A stretch of 64,000 bases of DNA, from positions 186,001 through 250,000 of the forward strand of contig NZ_OY781616.1 in assembly GCF_963677005.1 (NCBI RefSeq), given 5' to 3'. This DNA comes from Maridesulfovibrio sp. (GTDB lineage: Bacteria; Desulfobacterota; Desulfovibrionia; Desulfovibrionales; Desulfovibrionaceae). Made by a program: the position numbers and the translations under genes. The stretch's first letter is position 1, and each line of letters starts with the position of its first letter. Of the stretch, positions 1 through 8,601 are shown in pieces. Under the pieces are notes generated by a model, which ran no database searches, was not told the origin of the DNA, and saw only the letters and a program-made list of their open reading frames with translations.

Positions 1-1
1 T

Positions 2-112
2 TTCACGATGGTTGATGGTTTAGTGAGATTCAAAAATTTTAATCTCTACGATGCGGGGGCGCTGTTCAATGACTTGATCGAGTCTATCCGCAGAATGTTG
101 AAACCTGAATAG
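2..112 (+). CDS. C-terminal end of an unidentified protein (partial)
   Basis: An open frame runs from the window edge to a TAG at 110-112 and encodes about 36 residues ending in RRMLKPE. Its stop lies 9 bases before the SulP start, so it is probably the preceding gene of the same transcription unit. The visible piece is a mixed hydrophobic/charged tail without a recognisable motif, and I do not assign a function. The start and most of the gene lie outside the window. Confidence 0.55.
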   Translation, partial: FTMVDGLVRFKNFNLYDAGALFNDLIESIRRMLKPE

Positions 113-121
113 GGGTGTTTA

Positions 122-2257
122 ATGCTTACCAGAATTTTCCCTTTTATGGGCTGGTTCAAAAAGTACAGTGGAGCGGCTTTCAGAGCGGATATAATTTCCG
201 GTCTTACCGTTGCGCTTGTTCTTATCCCCCAGTCCATGGCGTATGCGCAGCTCGCGGGCATGCCTGCTTACTACGGCCTTTACGCCTCCCTGCTTCCTCC
301 CATGGTTGCAGCTCTTTTCGGCTCCAGCCGGCAACTGGCCACCGGGCCGGTTGCGGTTGTTTCGCTTATGACCGCAGCTTCCCTGGAACCGCTGGCTACT
401 GCCGGAAGTGAAGGGTACATAGCTTACGCCCTGCTTCTGGCCCTGCTTGTAGGGGTTTTCCAGTTTCTGCTCGGTGTGTTGCGGTTGGGCCTTGTTGTCA
501 ACTTTCTTTCCCACCCGGTTGTCAACGGCTTCACCAACGCGGCAGCAATAATTATTGCCTCTTCCCAGCTTTCCAAGATGTTCGGCGTCTATGTGGACAA
601 GGCCGACCTGCAGTACGAAACCATCGTGCGGGTCGTAAAGGCGGCTGTCCATTATACTCATTTCCCGTCATTGGGAATGGGCATACTTGCTTTCGCCATC
701 ATGGTCGGGCTCAAGAAAATCAACCCCAAAATTCCGAATGTTCTCTGCGCGGTTGTGATTACCACCGTGCTTTCATGGGCAATCGGTTTCAACCATGATA
801 CCGCTGTAAATGTATCCGCTATCCAGGATGCGCGTGCTGTTGAAGTCATTGGCGAATTCAACAAGTCCGTGAACGGCATTGAAGAACTTGCTTTCAAACG
901 CACACAGCTTGCGGCTCTTGAAGACAAGGCCAAGGCCGAAAAGAACAGGATCGGTTATTTTGATGCCGAACACGACCTGCAGGTGCTCAACTATCAGGTC
1001 AATCTGCTTAAACACAAATCGCATGAATACCGCGCTGAACTGCGTTCCATGCTTTTCAGCGGAGTGGAGCAGTCCGACGGCTCCATTGTTTTCTTCCCGC
1101 AGGGTAAAGTTCCCGCAGGGATGAAAGATGACGGACGCACCTGGCGCATCAAAGTCGGCAATAAGCCTTTGAGCACAGAATCCCTCAGGATGATGGGCGG
1201 CGGTGCAGTTGTCGGGAATGTTCCTTCCGGTTTCCCTCCGCTGGCCGTACCTGCAATGGACTTGAAAGTCATACTGAAGCTGCTGCCGTTTGCGGTCATC
1301 ATCTCACTGCTCGGTTTCATGGAAGCCATTTCCATTGCAAAGGCCATGGCAGCAAAAACCGGGCAGAGGCTTGATCCCAACCAGGAACTTATCGGTCAGG
1401 GTCTTGCCAACGTTTTAGGTGCATGCTGTTCCGCATACCCCGCATCCGGGTCTTTCTCCAGGTCTGCGGTCAACCTCCAGGCCGGTGCTGTCACCGGGCT
1501 TTCCAGCGTGTTCACTTCCGGTATTGTCGCCGTTACGCTGTTGTTCTTCACCCCGCTGCTCTACCATCTGCCGCAGGCCGTTCTGGCTGCAGTTATCATG
1601 ATGGCTGTTATCGGGCTGATCAACGCATCCGGTTTCATCCACGCATGGAAGGCGCAGAAATACGATGGCGCCATTTCCGTGATCTCTTTTGTCGCCACTC
1701 TGTCATTTGCTCCGCATCTTGATAAGGGTATCATGATCGGTGTGGCTCTTTCCCTCGGTGTTTTTCTTTACAAGAGCATGCGCCCCAACGTGGCGGCTCT
1801 CTCCAAGGGAGAAGATTCCGTTCTGCGTGATGCCAGCATCCACGGACTCCGTGAGTGCGATCATATCGCTGTGGTACGTTTTGACGGTCCGCTCTTCTTT
1901 GCCAACGCAAGTTTCCTTGAAGATCAGATCACTGACCGTCTGCTTAACATGCCCAAGCTCAGGCATCTGATTCTGGTCTGCAACGGGATAAACGACATTG
2001 ACGCTTCCGGCGAAGAAGCTCTTTCACTCATCGTGGATACTGTTCGCAGCGGCGGGCGGGACATATCGTTTTCAGGTGTGAACGAAACCGTTATGGCTGT
2101 GCTTGAACGCACCCATCTGCTTGAAAAAATCGGTAAGGATCACGTCTACAGTGATACCGATGACGCTCTGTGCAGAACCCATGCCGTAGCTCATGCCGAC
2201 GGGACCGAAAGCGATTGTCCGCTCACAACCTACTGTCGTATCAACGGTAATGTTTAG
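122..2257 (+). CDS. SulP-family anion (sulfate) permease with C-terminal STAS domain
   Basis: This 711-residue inner-membrane protein has the SulP layout: a transmembrane core opening with a GLTVALVLIPQSMAYA-type first helix (residues 27-42), a conserved FMEAISIAKAMA stretch (399-410), and a cytoplasmic STAS domain at roughly 550-690 with an anti-sigma-antagonist-like DIDASGEEAL loop. SulP proteins move sulfate or other anions, often with H+, Na+ or bicarbonate. In a sulfate reducer, sulfate uptake for respiration is the natural reading, but the substrate is inferred. Residues about 226-365 form a hydrophilic insertion, partly helical and rich in K and E, where most SulP proteins have a short loop. 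It heads a co-directional set of signalling genes 12 bases downstream, which suggests regulated transport. Confidence 0.9.
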   Translation: MLTRIFPFMGWFKKYSGAAFRADIISGLTVALVLIPQSMAYAQLAGMPAYYGLYASLLPPMVAALFGSSRQLATGPVAVVSLMTAASLEPLATAGSEGYIAYALLLALLVGVFQFLLGVLRLGLVVNFLSHPVVNGFTNAAAIIIASSQLSKMFGVYVDKADLQYETIVRVVKAAVHYTHFPSLGMGILAFAIMVGLKKINPKIPNVLCAVVITTVLSWAIGFNHDTAVNVSAIQDARAVEVIGEFNKSVNGIEELAFKRTQLAALEDKAKAEKNRIGYFDAEHDLQVLNYQVNLLKHKSHEYRAELRSMLFSGVEQSDGSIVFFPQGKVPAGMKDDGRTWRIKVGNKPLSTESLRMMGGGAVVGNVPSGFPPLAVPAMDLKVILKLLPFAVIISLLGFMEAISIAKAMAAKTGQRLDPNQELIGQGLANVLGACCSAYPASGSFSRSAVNLQAGAVTGLSSVFTSGIVAVTLLFFTPLLYHLPQAVLAAVIMMAVIGLINASGFIHAWKAQKYDGAISVISFVATLSFAPHLDKGIMIGVALSLGVFLYKSMRPNVAALSKGEDSVLRDASIHGLRECDHIAVVRFDGPLFFANASFLEDQITDRLLNMPKLRHLILVCNGINDIDASGEEALSLIVDTVRSGGRDISFSGVNETVMAVLERTHLLEKIGKDHVYSDTDDALCRTHAVAHADGTESDCPLTTYCRINGNV

Positions 2258-2269
2258 TGGAGGTGTATT

Positions 2270-3484
2270 ATGTCTGATCTGTTTATATTCAGCGGATTGT
2301 TCTGCCAGAAGGATGCTGTCATTAAAAGGATGATGGATGATTCCGGGATCAAGCTTGTTTCCGACGCTGATCTGGTGACTGATGCAGCCGCCCTGAGCGG
2401 GATGAGTGAAAAGTCCATATCCAAGGCTTTTTCTCCCAAGACTTCCATATTCAATAAATTCAGCCGTGAAAAGGAGCGCGCAGTAGCCTGGTTGCGCCTG
2501 GCTCTTGCCCAGAGACTTGCTGCGGGTGAAGCCCTTCTGGTTTCCGGACTGGTAACTCATCTTCTTTCTCAGGAGATAAGTCATATACTCAAAGTTTGTC
2601 TTATTGATGATCTGCCTAGAAGGTCTTCCGTTGCCCTGAGGGAAAGCGGTCTTGCCGAGAAGGATGCGGTCAAGGCCATTCATCAGAGCGATGAGGAAGC
2701 CGCTTCCTGGGTACGTGACCTGACCGGTAATAAAGATCCATGGTCACCGGGGCTTTACGACATGGTTATACCCGTGGATAAGACCGGCGTGGACGAATCC
2801 GTAACACTTATCAAGGAGCAACTGGGCAATGCGGCAGTCAGTGAGACTGATGCTTCCCGGCAGGCTGTGCAGGATTTTCTGCTTGCAGCCAGGACTTCAT
2901 GCGTGCTCGTGTCCAAGGGACATAACGTTGACGTCCGCGCTTCCGGCGGGGTCGTCATCCTTGCCATAAACAAGAAAGTGCTCATGGTCGACAGACTGGA
3001 AAAGGATCTGCGTGAAATAGCCGAGCCTCTTGAAGGTGTGGAAAAGGTGGAAATCGAATTCGGTAAGGATTACTATGATGCTGATATCTACCGTCGCATG
3101 GATTTTGAACTGCCGTCGAGAGTCCTGCTTGTAGATGACGAGCGCGAGTTTGTGCAGACTCTTTCCGAAAGGCTGCTGCTGCGTGATCTCGGTTCCGCAG
3201 TTGTTTATGATGGCGAGTCCGCGCTTAGTGTTGTCAAGGAAGATGAACCCGAAGTAATGATCCTTGACCTCAAGATGCCCGGAATTGACGGCATTGAGGT
3301 CCTGCGCAGGGTCAAGGCCGAAAGACCCGGGATCGAGGTTATCATCCTCACCGGTCACGGTTCAGACAATGACCGCAGGATATGTATGGAGCTCGGTGCG
3401 TTCGCTTACCTGAACAAGCCTGTGGACATAGAAGTTCTCAGTGCCACGCTCAAGGACGCCTACGCCAAGGCACGCAACTCTTAA
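2270..3484 (+). CDS. Cytidylate-kinase-like domain fused to a response-regulator receiver
   Basis: This 404-residue protein has three parts. Residues 1-185 resemble the cytidylate-kinase-like family: a beta strand with a loop at 7-16, a long helix at 65-85, a strand LLVSGL at 89-94, an RRSSVALRESGLAEKDA-type lid region near 117-133, and a WSPGLYDMVI strand near 158-167. The P-loop is degenerate (SGLFCQKDA, with no GxGK), so it may sense a ligand without phosphorylating it. Residues 215-265 look like a small BON-like alpha/beta segment. Residues 284-400 are a canonical receiver with acidic pair D289/D290, phosphoacceptor D333, T361 and K383. There is no DNA-binding domain. The gene starts 12 bases after the SulP stop with a GGAGG-type ribosome site, and is probably co-transcribed. 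The kinase-like assignment rests on pattern only. Confidence 0.8.
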   Translation: MSDLFIFSGLFCQKDAVIKRMMDDSGIKLVSDADLVTDAAALSGMSEKSISKAFSPKTSIFNKFSREKERAVAWLRLALAQRLAAGEALLVSGLVTHLLSQEISHILKVCLIDDLPRRSSVALRESGLAEKDAVKAIHQSDEEAASWVRDLTGNKDPWSPGLYDMVIPVDKTGVDESVTLIKEQLGNAAVSETDASRQAVQDFLLAARTSCVLVSKGHNVDVRASGGVVILAINKKVLMVDRLEKDLREIAEPLEGVEKVEIEFGKDYYDADIYRRMDFELPSRVLLVDDEREFVQTLSERLLLRDLGSAVVYDGESALSVVKEDEPEVMILDLKMPGIDGIEVLRRVKAERPGIEVIILTGHGSDNDRRICMELGAFAYLNKPVDIEVLSATLKDAYAKARNS

Positions 3485-3509
3485 TCAATAAATATCCCGG
3501 AGCAAGGGT

Positions 3510-5246
3510 ATGTCGATAAGAGGAATATTCAAACCGGAATTTCTGGACGCTGAAGCACAGGCGGCCGGTCCGTATAAACGGTTGTTCAATTACAAGCATA
3601 TCTGGTTGATGTGTCTGGCTATTCTGGTTTTTGTTTCTCTTGTGCCCATTCTCATAATGGCATCCATCGACTTCAGTGTGACCCGGGGTGCAATAAAATC
3701 CGAAAACACGCTGAGGGCGGCACGGACTGCGTCCAATACCCGCCGGGCGGTTTCCTATTTTGTCGAGGAGCGGAAATCAGCTCTGCAATTACTTGTTGAA
3801 CTGGATAATTTCCGCTCCTTCGACGACAGGGACTGTCTGGCCGGGATGCTTCGTGCCCTCAAGGACAGTTTCGGAGGGTTTATAGATCTGGGCGTTATCG
3901 ACATGGAAGGCAAGCAGGTTGCCTATGCCGGGCCGTATAATCTGGAAGGCCGCGAATACGCCGGTCAGGACTGGTTTCGGCAGACGGTTGATCAGGGGGT
4001 TTACGTCAGCGAAGTTTTTCTGGGCTTCCGGGACAGTCCGCATCTGGTCATCGCCCTGAAGCATTTCATTGATGCTGAAGGAAAGCGTTTCAATATCCTG
4101 CGGGCCACTCTCGATACAAAGCAGTTCAACGGGATATTCTCCAGCTTGGACCTTTCCCCCGGAGAGGACGCCTTTCTCGTCAACCGCGATGGAGTGATCC
4201 AGACTCCGTCGCGCTGGAACGGGGATGTTTTTTCGCGCGTAAGCTTCGATCTTCCCGAAGAGTCCTTTCGTACGAAAGTAGAGGAAATCACTTACCGCGA
4301 CGGCGGCCCGGCCATGGCCGGCTATGCCTATATCGAGAACACTCCGTTCATTCTGCTCTTTGTCAAAACGCAGAAGGAATTCATGGGAGCGTGGAGAAGC
4401 TCCCGCGATACCGTGATCTGGTTTACCACAATAAGTATAGCGGTCATCCTTGTCGTTATGTGGGCCGTGGCTTCGTATCTGGTCGGACGGGTTTATATCG
4501 CCGACAAGACCCGCTCCAAGGCGCTGCAGCAGATGGAACACCATAACCGTATGGCTTCCATCGGCAGGCTGGCTGCCGGGGTGGCACACGAAATCAACAA
4601 CCCGCTGGCTATAATCAACGAAAAGGCCGGATTGCTGAAGGACCTGTTTACCTTCAGTCAGAAATATGATGCTGACGAACGAGTGGTCGGGCTGGTGGAT
4701 TCGGTTTTGCAGTCGGTGGAAAGATGCGGGCGCATAACCAAACGGCTGCTCGGTTTTTCGCGCCGGACCGATATGGAGTTCAGACCCGTTTATCCGCGCA
4801 AGGTCATTGATACCGTGCTGAGTTTCATGGGCAAGGAAGCGGAATACCGGTCCATTGAAGTAAGTGTTGAAGTTGATGAAGGCATTTACGAGATTGTAAC
4901 CGACCGCGGAAAGCTGGAGCAGATTCTGCTTAACCTGATCAATAATTCCTTTCAGGCTATGAAGGACAACGGGTCGTTACTGATCCGAGTCTCCAGGGAA
5001 TCTCGGGATCATCTCCTCTTCACGGTAAAGGACAGCGGATGCGGAATTCCTCCGGCAGATCTTAAAAGGATTTTTGAACCGTTTTACTCAACCAAAAAAC
5101 AGTCGGGCGGGACAGGGCTTGGCCTCTCCATCACCTACGGACTGGTGCAGGATCTCGGTGGTGAAATGAGCGTCAAAAGCGAACTGGGCAAGGGAACCGA
5201 GTTCAGTTTTACCCTGCCTGCCGTTCCGAAAAACGGAGACAGCTAG
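3510..5246 (+). CDS. Membrane sensor histidine kinase with extracytoplasmic dCache-like domain
   Basis: The 578 residues contain TM1 (31-52), an extracytoplasmic region of about 245 residues with dCache-type features (the DWFRQTV and YVSEVFLG stretch near 154-172), TM2 (302-325), then the kinase core. The core has an H-box with H360 (GVAHEINNP), an N-box (NLINNSFQAM, 475-484), G1 (DSGCGIP, 508-514) and G2 (GTGLGLSI, 534-541). All the motifs needed for autophosphorylation are present. It should sense a periplasmic small molecule and phosphorylate one or more of the receivers encoded around it. It has no receiver or HPt domain of its own. The gene lies between two receiver genes in a tight co-directional run, with only 3 bases to the next gene. 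Confidence 0.92.
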   Translation: MSIRGIFKPEFLDAEAQAAGPYKRLFNYKHIWLMCLAILVFVSLVPILIMASIDFSVTRGAIKSENTLRAARTASNTRRAVSYFVEERKSALQLLVELDNFRSFDDRDCLAGMLRALKDSFGGFIDLGVIDMEGKQVAYAGPYNLEGREYAGQDWFRQTVDQGVYVSEVFLGFRDSPHLVIALKHFIDAEGKRFNILRATLDTKQFNGIFSSLDLSPGEDAFLVNRDGVIQTPSRWNGDVFSRVSFDLPEESFRTKVEEITYRDGGPAMAGYAYIENTPFILLFVKTQKEFMGAWRSSRDTVIWFTTISIAVILVVMWAVASYLVGRVYIADKTRSKALQQMEHHNRMASIGRLAAGVAHEINNPLAIINEKAGLLKDLFTFSQKYDADERVVGLVDSVLQSVERCGRITKRLLGFSRRTDMEFRPVYPRKVIDTVLSFMGKEAEYRSIEVSVEVDEGIYEIVTDRGKLEQILLNLINNSFQAMKDNGSLLIRVSRESRDHLLFTVKDSGCGIPPADLKRIFEPFYSTKKQSGGTGLGLSITYGLVQDLGGEMSVKSELGKGTEFSFTLPAVPKNGDS

Positions 5247-5249
5247 GAT

Positions 5250-5606
5250 ATGAGAATTTTATTGGTAGACGATGAATCCGAGCTAGTTTCGGCACTTGCC
5301 GAGCGTCTTTCATTCAGGGGATTTGAGGCCGATTGGGCCTGTTCCGGTGAGGAAGCCGTTCAGAAAGTGGAACAGAATGATTATGATCTGGCGGTACTGG
5401 ATGTGAAAATGCCGCGCATGAGCGGACTTGAGCTGCGCAGGATTCTTCGTGAACTGAAGCCGGAAATGAAGTATATTTTTGTATCCGGGCACGGTTCGGA
5501 GGAAGATTACATTGCCGGAGCTTCGGAAGCCGCGTGCTATCTGGTCAAGCCGGTCAAGATTGAAGATCTTGTCGCAAAGATAAATCAGGCATTGGAATGC
5601 GAGTAA
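5250..5606 (+). CDS. Single-domain response regulator (receiver only)
   Basis: A 118-residue stand-alone receiver domain with acidic pair D7/D8, phosphoacceptor D51 (AVLDVKMP), S79 at the conserved Thr/Ser position and K100. There is no output domain, so it acts as a phosphate shuttle or by direct protein binding. It begins 3 bases after the kinase stop, making it a likely cognate partner. Its FVSGHGS motif is very like ILTGHGS in the kinase-like/receiver fusion two genes upstream, which suggests that the receivers here arose by duplication. Confidence 0.9.
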   Translation: MRILLVDDESELVSALAERLSFRGFEADWACSGEEAVQKVEQNDYDLAVLDVKMPRMSGLELRRILRELKPEMKYIFVSGHGSEEDYIAGASEAACYLVKPVKIEDLVAKINQALECE

Positions 5607-5624
5607 ATGTCAAGGAGGATTCCC

Positions 5625-6254
5625 ATGGAATCAACCAGAGCGGAAGAGCGTGAAAATCTGGTGTTTTTCGGCCAGATAAGCGCCGCCATTTCTCATGATT
5701 TAAAGAATGTTCTCGCCATAATAAATGAAGACGCCGGGCTGCTGCATGATTTTTCACTCATGGCGGCGCAGGGAATGGAGCTTGATCCTGAAAGACTGGG
5801 CAGGGTGGCCGGGAAGATTCAGAATCAGGTCCGCCGTGGGGATACTATCATCAAGAACATGAATCGGTTCGCCCACAGCGTAGATAAAGCCGAGTGTGAA
5901 GTGAATTACAGCGAACTCGCCGCGCTGGTGATTTCGCTTCTTACCCGGATGGCTTCCAGAAAATGCGTCACGGTAACTCTGGCGGAAAGCGGACCGGTCA
6001 TGGGCAAAGGTGATCCCTTTGTCATACAGATGCTGATTGCCCGCTGCCTGGAAAATTGCATGGACTGCGCCGGAAAGGACGAAGGACTTTCGGTTGCTGC
6101 CGCAGGTTCGGACGGGACCGGGAGTGTCGAAATTGCCGGGCTGGTCGAAGAAATACCCGCCGAAGTGCTTGACGGACTGAAAGATATCGCCGAAAACGCG
6201 GGGGCGTCGCTGAAATACACCCCGCAGGAAAAAGTCTTATCAATTATATTTTAA
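5625..6254 (+). CDS. Truncated histidine-kinase-like protein with H-box and degenerate ATPase region
   Basis: A soluble protein of 209 residues. Residues 15-40 form an H-box (AISHDLKNVLAIINE, H24), followed by a DHp-like second helix (RLGRVAGKIQNQVRRGD). The H-box region shares an LAIINE-AGLL pattern with the neighbouring membrane kinase, so the two probably arose by duplication. The C-terminal half has the rough outline of an HATPase domain but lacks recognisable G1 and G2 glycine boxes, so autophosphorylation looks unlikely. It may act as a phosphotransfer protein, phosphatase or decoy. The start at 5625 is preferred over an in-frame ATG at 5607, because AAGGAGG at 5612-5618 sits 6 bases before it and would lie inside the longer version. 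Confidence 0.75.
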   Translation: MESTRAEERENLVFFGQISAAISHDLKNVLAIINEDAGLLHDFSLMAAQGMELDPERLGRVAGKIQNQVRRGDTIIKNMNRFAHSVDKAECEVNYSELAALVISLLTRMASRKCVTVTLAESGPVMGKGDPFVIQMLIARCLENCMDCAGKDEGLSVAAAGSDGTGSVEIAGLVEEIPAEVLDGLKDIAENAGASLKYTPQEKVLSIIF

Positions 6255-6294
6255 CTACTTTTAAAATGCACAATGATGCAGGTGGAGAGAAATC

Positions 6295-6723
6295 ATGGCA
6301 GAAAAAGTACTTCTCGTTGATGATGAAAAAGAATTTGTAGAAGGTCTGGCCGAACGTATGGAACTGCGTGGTATGGACGTAACCGCATGCACCAATCCCC
6401 AGGAAGCACTGGATAAAGTTGACAGTGAATCTTATGATGCAATCGTGCTTGACCTGCAGATGCCCGGCATGGACGGCATTGAAGCACTTAAGCATATACG
6501 CAAATCCAAACCGGAAATGCAGGTAATTCTCCTCAGCGGTCACGCAACAGTGGAGAAAGGCATTGAAGCCATGAAACTCGGCGCTATGGATTTTGTTGAA
6601 AAACCTGCCGATATTAATGTCCTGACCGACAAGATCAAGAAAGCCCAGGCCAAGAAAATGATTCTGGTGGAAGAAAAGACCGAGCAGAAAGTCAAGGAAA
6701 TTATCACCCAGAAAGGCTGGTAG
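6295..6723 (+). CDS. Response regulator, receiver with short C-terminal helix
   Basis: A 142-residue receiver protein with D9/D10, phosphoacceptor D53 (IVLDLQMPGMDG), S81 and K103. After the receiver there is a charged, probably helical tail of about 25 residues (KAQAKKMILVEEKTEQKVK) but no DNA-binding or enzymatic domain. It is the last gene of the run that begins with the SulP transporter and is followed by a strong terminator at 6782-6823. A GGTGGAGA ribosome site precedes the ATG. It is a likely phospho-acceptor for the histidine kinase at 3510-5246. Which kinase talks to which receiver cannot be read from sequence. Confidence 0.9.
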   Translation: MAEKVLLVDDEKEFVEGLAERMELRGMDVTACTNPQEALDKVDSESYDAIVLDLQMPGMDGIEALKHIRKSKPEMQVILLSGHATVEKGIEAMKLGAMDFVEKPADINVLTDKIKKAQAKKMILVEEKTEQKVKEIITQKGW

Positions 6724-6781
6724 GCATAAAGCTGTATGTCAGTGCTTTGCCTCTTTGTAAGGCGCTGTTGCTTGAAACATT

Positions 6782-6823
6782 AAAGCCCCTGCCGGAAGTG
6801 ATCCGGCAGGGGCTTTGTATTTT
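6782..6823 (+). terminator. Rho-independent terminator, probably bidirectional
   Basis: A perfect 14-bp stem (AAAGCCCCTGCCGG with its complement) around a 6-base loop, followed by a T-rich tract, lies between the last receiver gene (plus) and the 3' end of the modF-like gene (minus). The minus-strand side also ends in a short T-rich stretch, so it may serve both convergent genes. Confidence 0.85.
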
Positions 6824-6873
6824 GATTGGCTATAAATTTTTGTTCTGATTAATGTGCGCAAAGGAATCTGTGC

Positions 6874-8376
6874 TTAATTATTAATTGAATCTTCCCGCTC
6901 AAGCGTAAGGAAGTCTTCCTTGCTCCCGCGGAAGGATATTTTCCCATCGGTAATTTCGAGTACATGTGAAATTGAGGGAATCAGTTCTTCCTGATGGTGG
7001 GTAACATAGACCATGCAGACCCCGGCCTTTGCCAGACTTTCAAGCAGGTTGTATATTTCCACACGAGACAGGGCATCCACTCCGGCCAGCGGTTCGTCAA
7101 GCAGCAGTACGTCCGGTCCGGATATAAGAGCCCTTGCGATGAACGCCTTGCGCAACTGCCCATAGGAAACCTGTTCCGTAGAGCGCTGGGCCAGATCTTC
7201 GATGCCGAAAAATTTCAGCCACTCCCAAGTCTTTTTCCGCATATCGTCACTTATTTCATCAAGAAAACCGGCGGAAGCAAAAAAGCCGGACATGACCACA
7301 TCGAAAATCGGAATCGGCCTGCCCACTGTTTCCCCGAAGGATGCCTGCATGGAAGCAGAAACCATGCCCATGCTTCCGCGCACCGAGCGCAGACAATCTC
7401 CCAGTTCGGGCAGACGCTGCATGCCTTCTTCCGCCGCGTAGGCTGCTGCGTCACCGTAAAGCAGGCGCAGCAGGGTTGATTTCCCGGCACCGTTTCTTCC
7501 GAGCACGGCCCAGTTTTCGCCTCCGCGCATGGTCCAGTCTATGTTGTGCAGTACGGTCTTGCCGAGAAAAACAACACTGGCATCATCAAGCTTGAAAAGT
7601 ATTTTCCCCGGAGTGATGCGGTTGATCTCCGGGACGACTCTGTCCTGCAGAATGTCTGCAGCGCAGGCTATATCTTCTCCGGAACCGTTTTCGCAATGAT
7701 CGATACGGCCTTCACGGATATAAAGGGTTTTGTTTACGCAGGAGGGCAGCTCTTCCTTGCGATGAGCGGAACAGATTACAGTGGTCCCGGAAGCTGCGGC
7801 CGAGTCTATAGCCCGGATGATCTGCTCTCGCGACTGCTGATCAACACCTTCAAGGAATTCGTCCAGAATGAGGATTTCCGGTTCGGCCATGAGGGCGCGG
7901 GCGATCAGTACCTTGCGGGCCTCCCCACGGGACATCTTGACCATGCTGCGTTTGGCAAGGTCAATCATGCCCAGAGACAGCATGAAGTCGCGAACCTGTT
8001 CGTATTCCTCTTCATCTGCCAGGCGATAGAGAAACGGGGTGTTGTCCTTGCCGGCGAGGACTACTTCCTCTCCGCTGACATCCCAGGACAGCTTCTGAAA
8101 AATATCCTGATGCTCGGGCGAAATCATGCGGTACCGTTCCAGCGGTTCAATGGGGCTGCATGTCTTTTCACCTTCAATATAAAATTCACGCTTGGTATCA
8201 TCGTCCGGCCACACTTCACCGGCCAGGATCATCATCAGGGTTGTTTTGCCCGCCCCGTTGGAGCCGAGCACTGCCCAGTGTTCGCCCTTTCGTATTTCCC
8301 AGTCTATTCCCTCAAGTACCGGGCCGCGTTCAAGGGTCAGTGAAACATTCTTCATGGAAACCAGTAACTCGCTCAT
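6874..8376 (-). CDS. Twin ATP-binding-cassette ATPase, ModF/PhrA-like
   Basis: This 500-residue soluble protein carries two complete ABC ATPase domains in tandem. The first has Walker A GSNGAGKTT (38-46), signature MSRGEARK (148-155), Walker B ILILDE (168-173) and switch H205. The second has Walker A GRNGAGKST (293-301), signature VSYGQLRK and Walker B VLLLDE. This length and layout match ModF/PhrA-type proteins, which in gammaproteobacteria are linked to molybdate uptake genes. No permease or binding protein lies next to it here, so molybdate is only a family-based guess. The ATG at 8376 is preferred over a GTG two codons upstream. The gene is transcribed alone, divergently from the TauE-like gene. 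Confidence 0.82.
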   Translation of the reverse strand: MSELLVSMKNVSLTLERGPVLEGIDWEIRKGEHWAVLGSNGAGKTTLMMILAGEVWPDDDTKREFYIEGEKTCSPIEPLERYRMISPEHQDIFQKLSWDVSGEEVVLAGKDNTPFLYRLADEEEYEQVRDFMLSLGMIDLAKRSMVKMSRGEARKVLIARALMAEPEILILDEFLEGVDQQSREQIIRAIDSAAASGTTVICSAHRKEELPSCVNKTLYIREGRIDHCENGSGEDIACAADILQDRVVPEINRITPGKILFKLDDASVVFLGKTVLHNIDWTMRGGENWAVLGRNGAGKSTLLRLLYGDAAAYAAEEGMQRLPELGDCLRSVRGSMGMVSASMQASFGETVGRPIPIFDVVMSGFFASAGFLDEISDDMRKKTWEWLKFFGIEDLAQRSTEQVSYGQLRKAFIARALISGPDVLLLDEPLAGVDALSRVEIYNLLESLAKAGVCMVYVTHHQEELIPSISHVLEITDGKISFRGSKEDFLTLEREDSINN

Positions 8377-8537
8377 TATCACCCCACTTCATAACATATC
8401 GAAACGTATTGAATAGAATTGCTTTTTTGCCCTTAAGGATGAAACCACTACTACTTAACAACAGCAAGCGCAAGAAGCTCGGAGATCGGAACCTCCGGTA
8501 GATATTGGAGAAGAAAATGGTCCGACTGCCGATCCGG

Positions 8538-8566
8538 TTGATTAAAAAAAGTTTTGTTCTTATATG
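8538..8566 (+). promoter_or_regulatory. Candidate sigma-70 promoter of the TauE-like operon
   Basis: TTGATT at 8538-8543, a 17-base spacer, and TATATG at 8561-8566 lie 36 bases before the ATG at 8602, in an AT-rich stretch. The rest of the 225-bp divergent gap (8377-8601) shows no further gene. Confidence 0.5.
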
Positions 8567-8601
8567 TAAATAAAATAATTAATCAATCAGGCAGGGATAA
8601 C

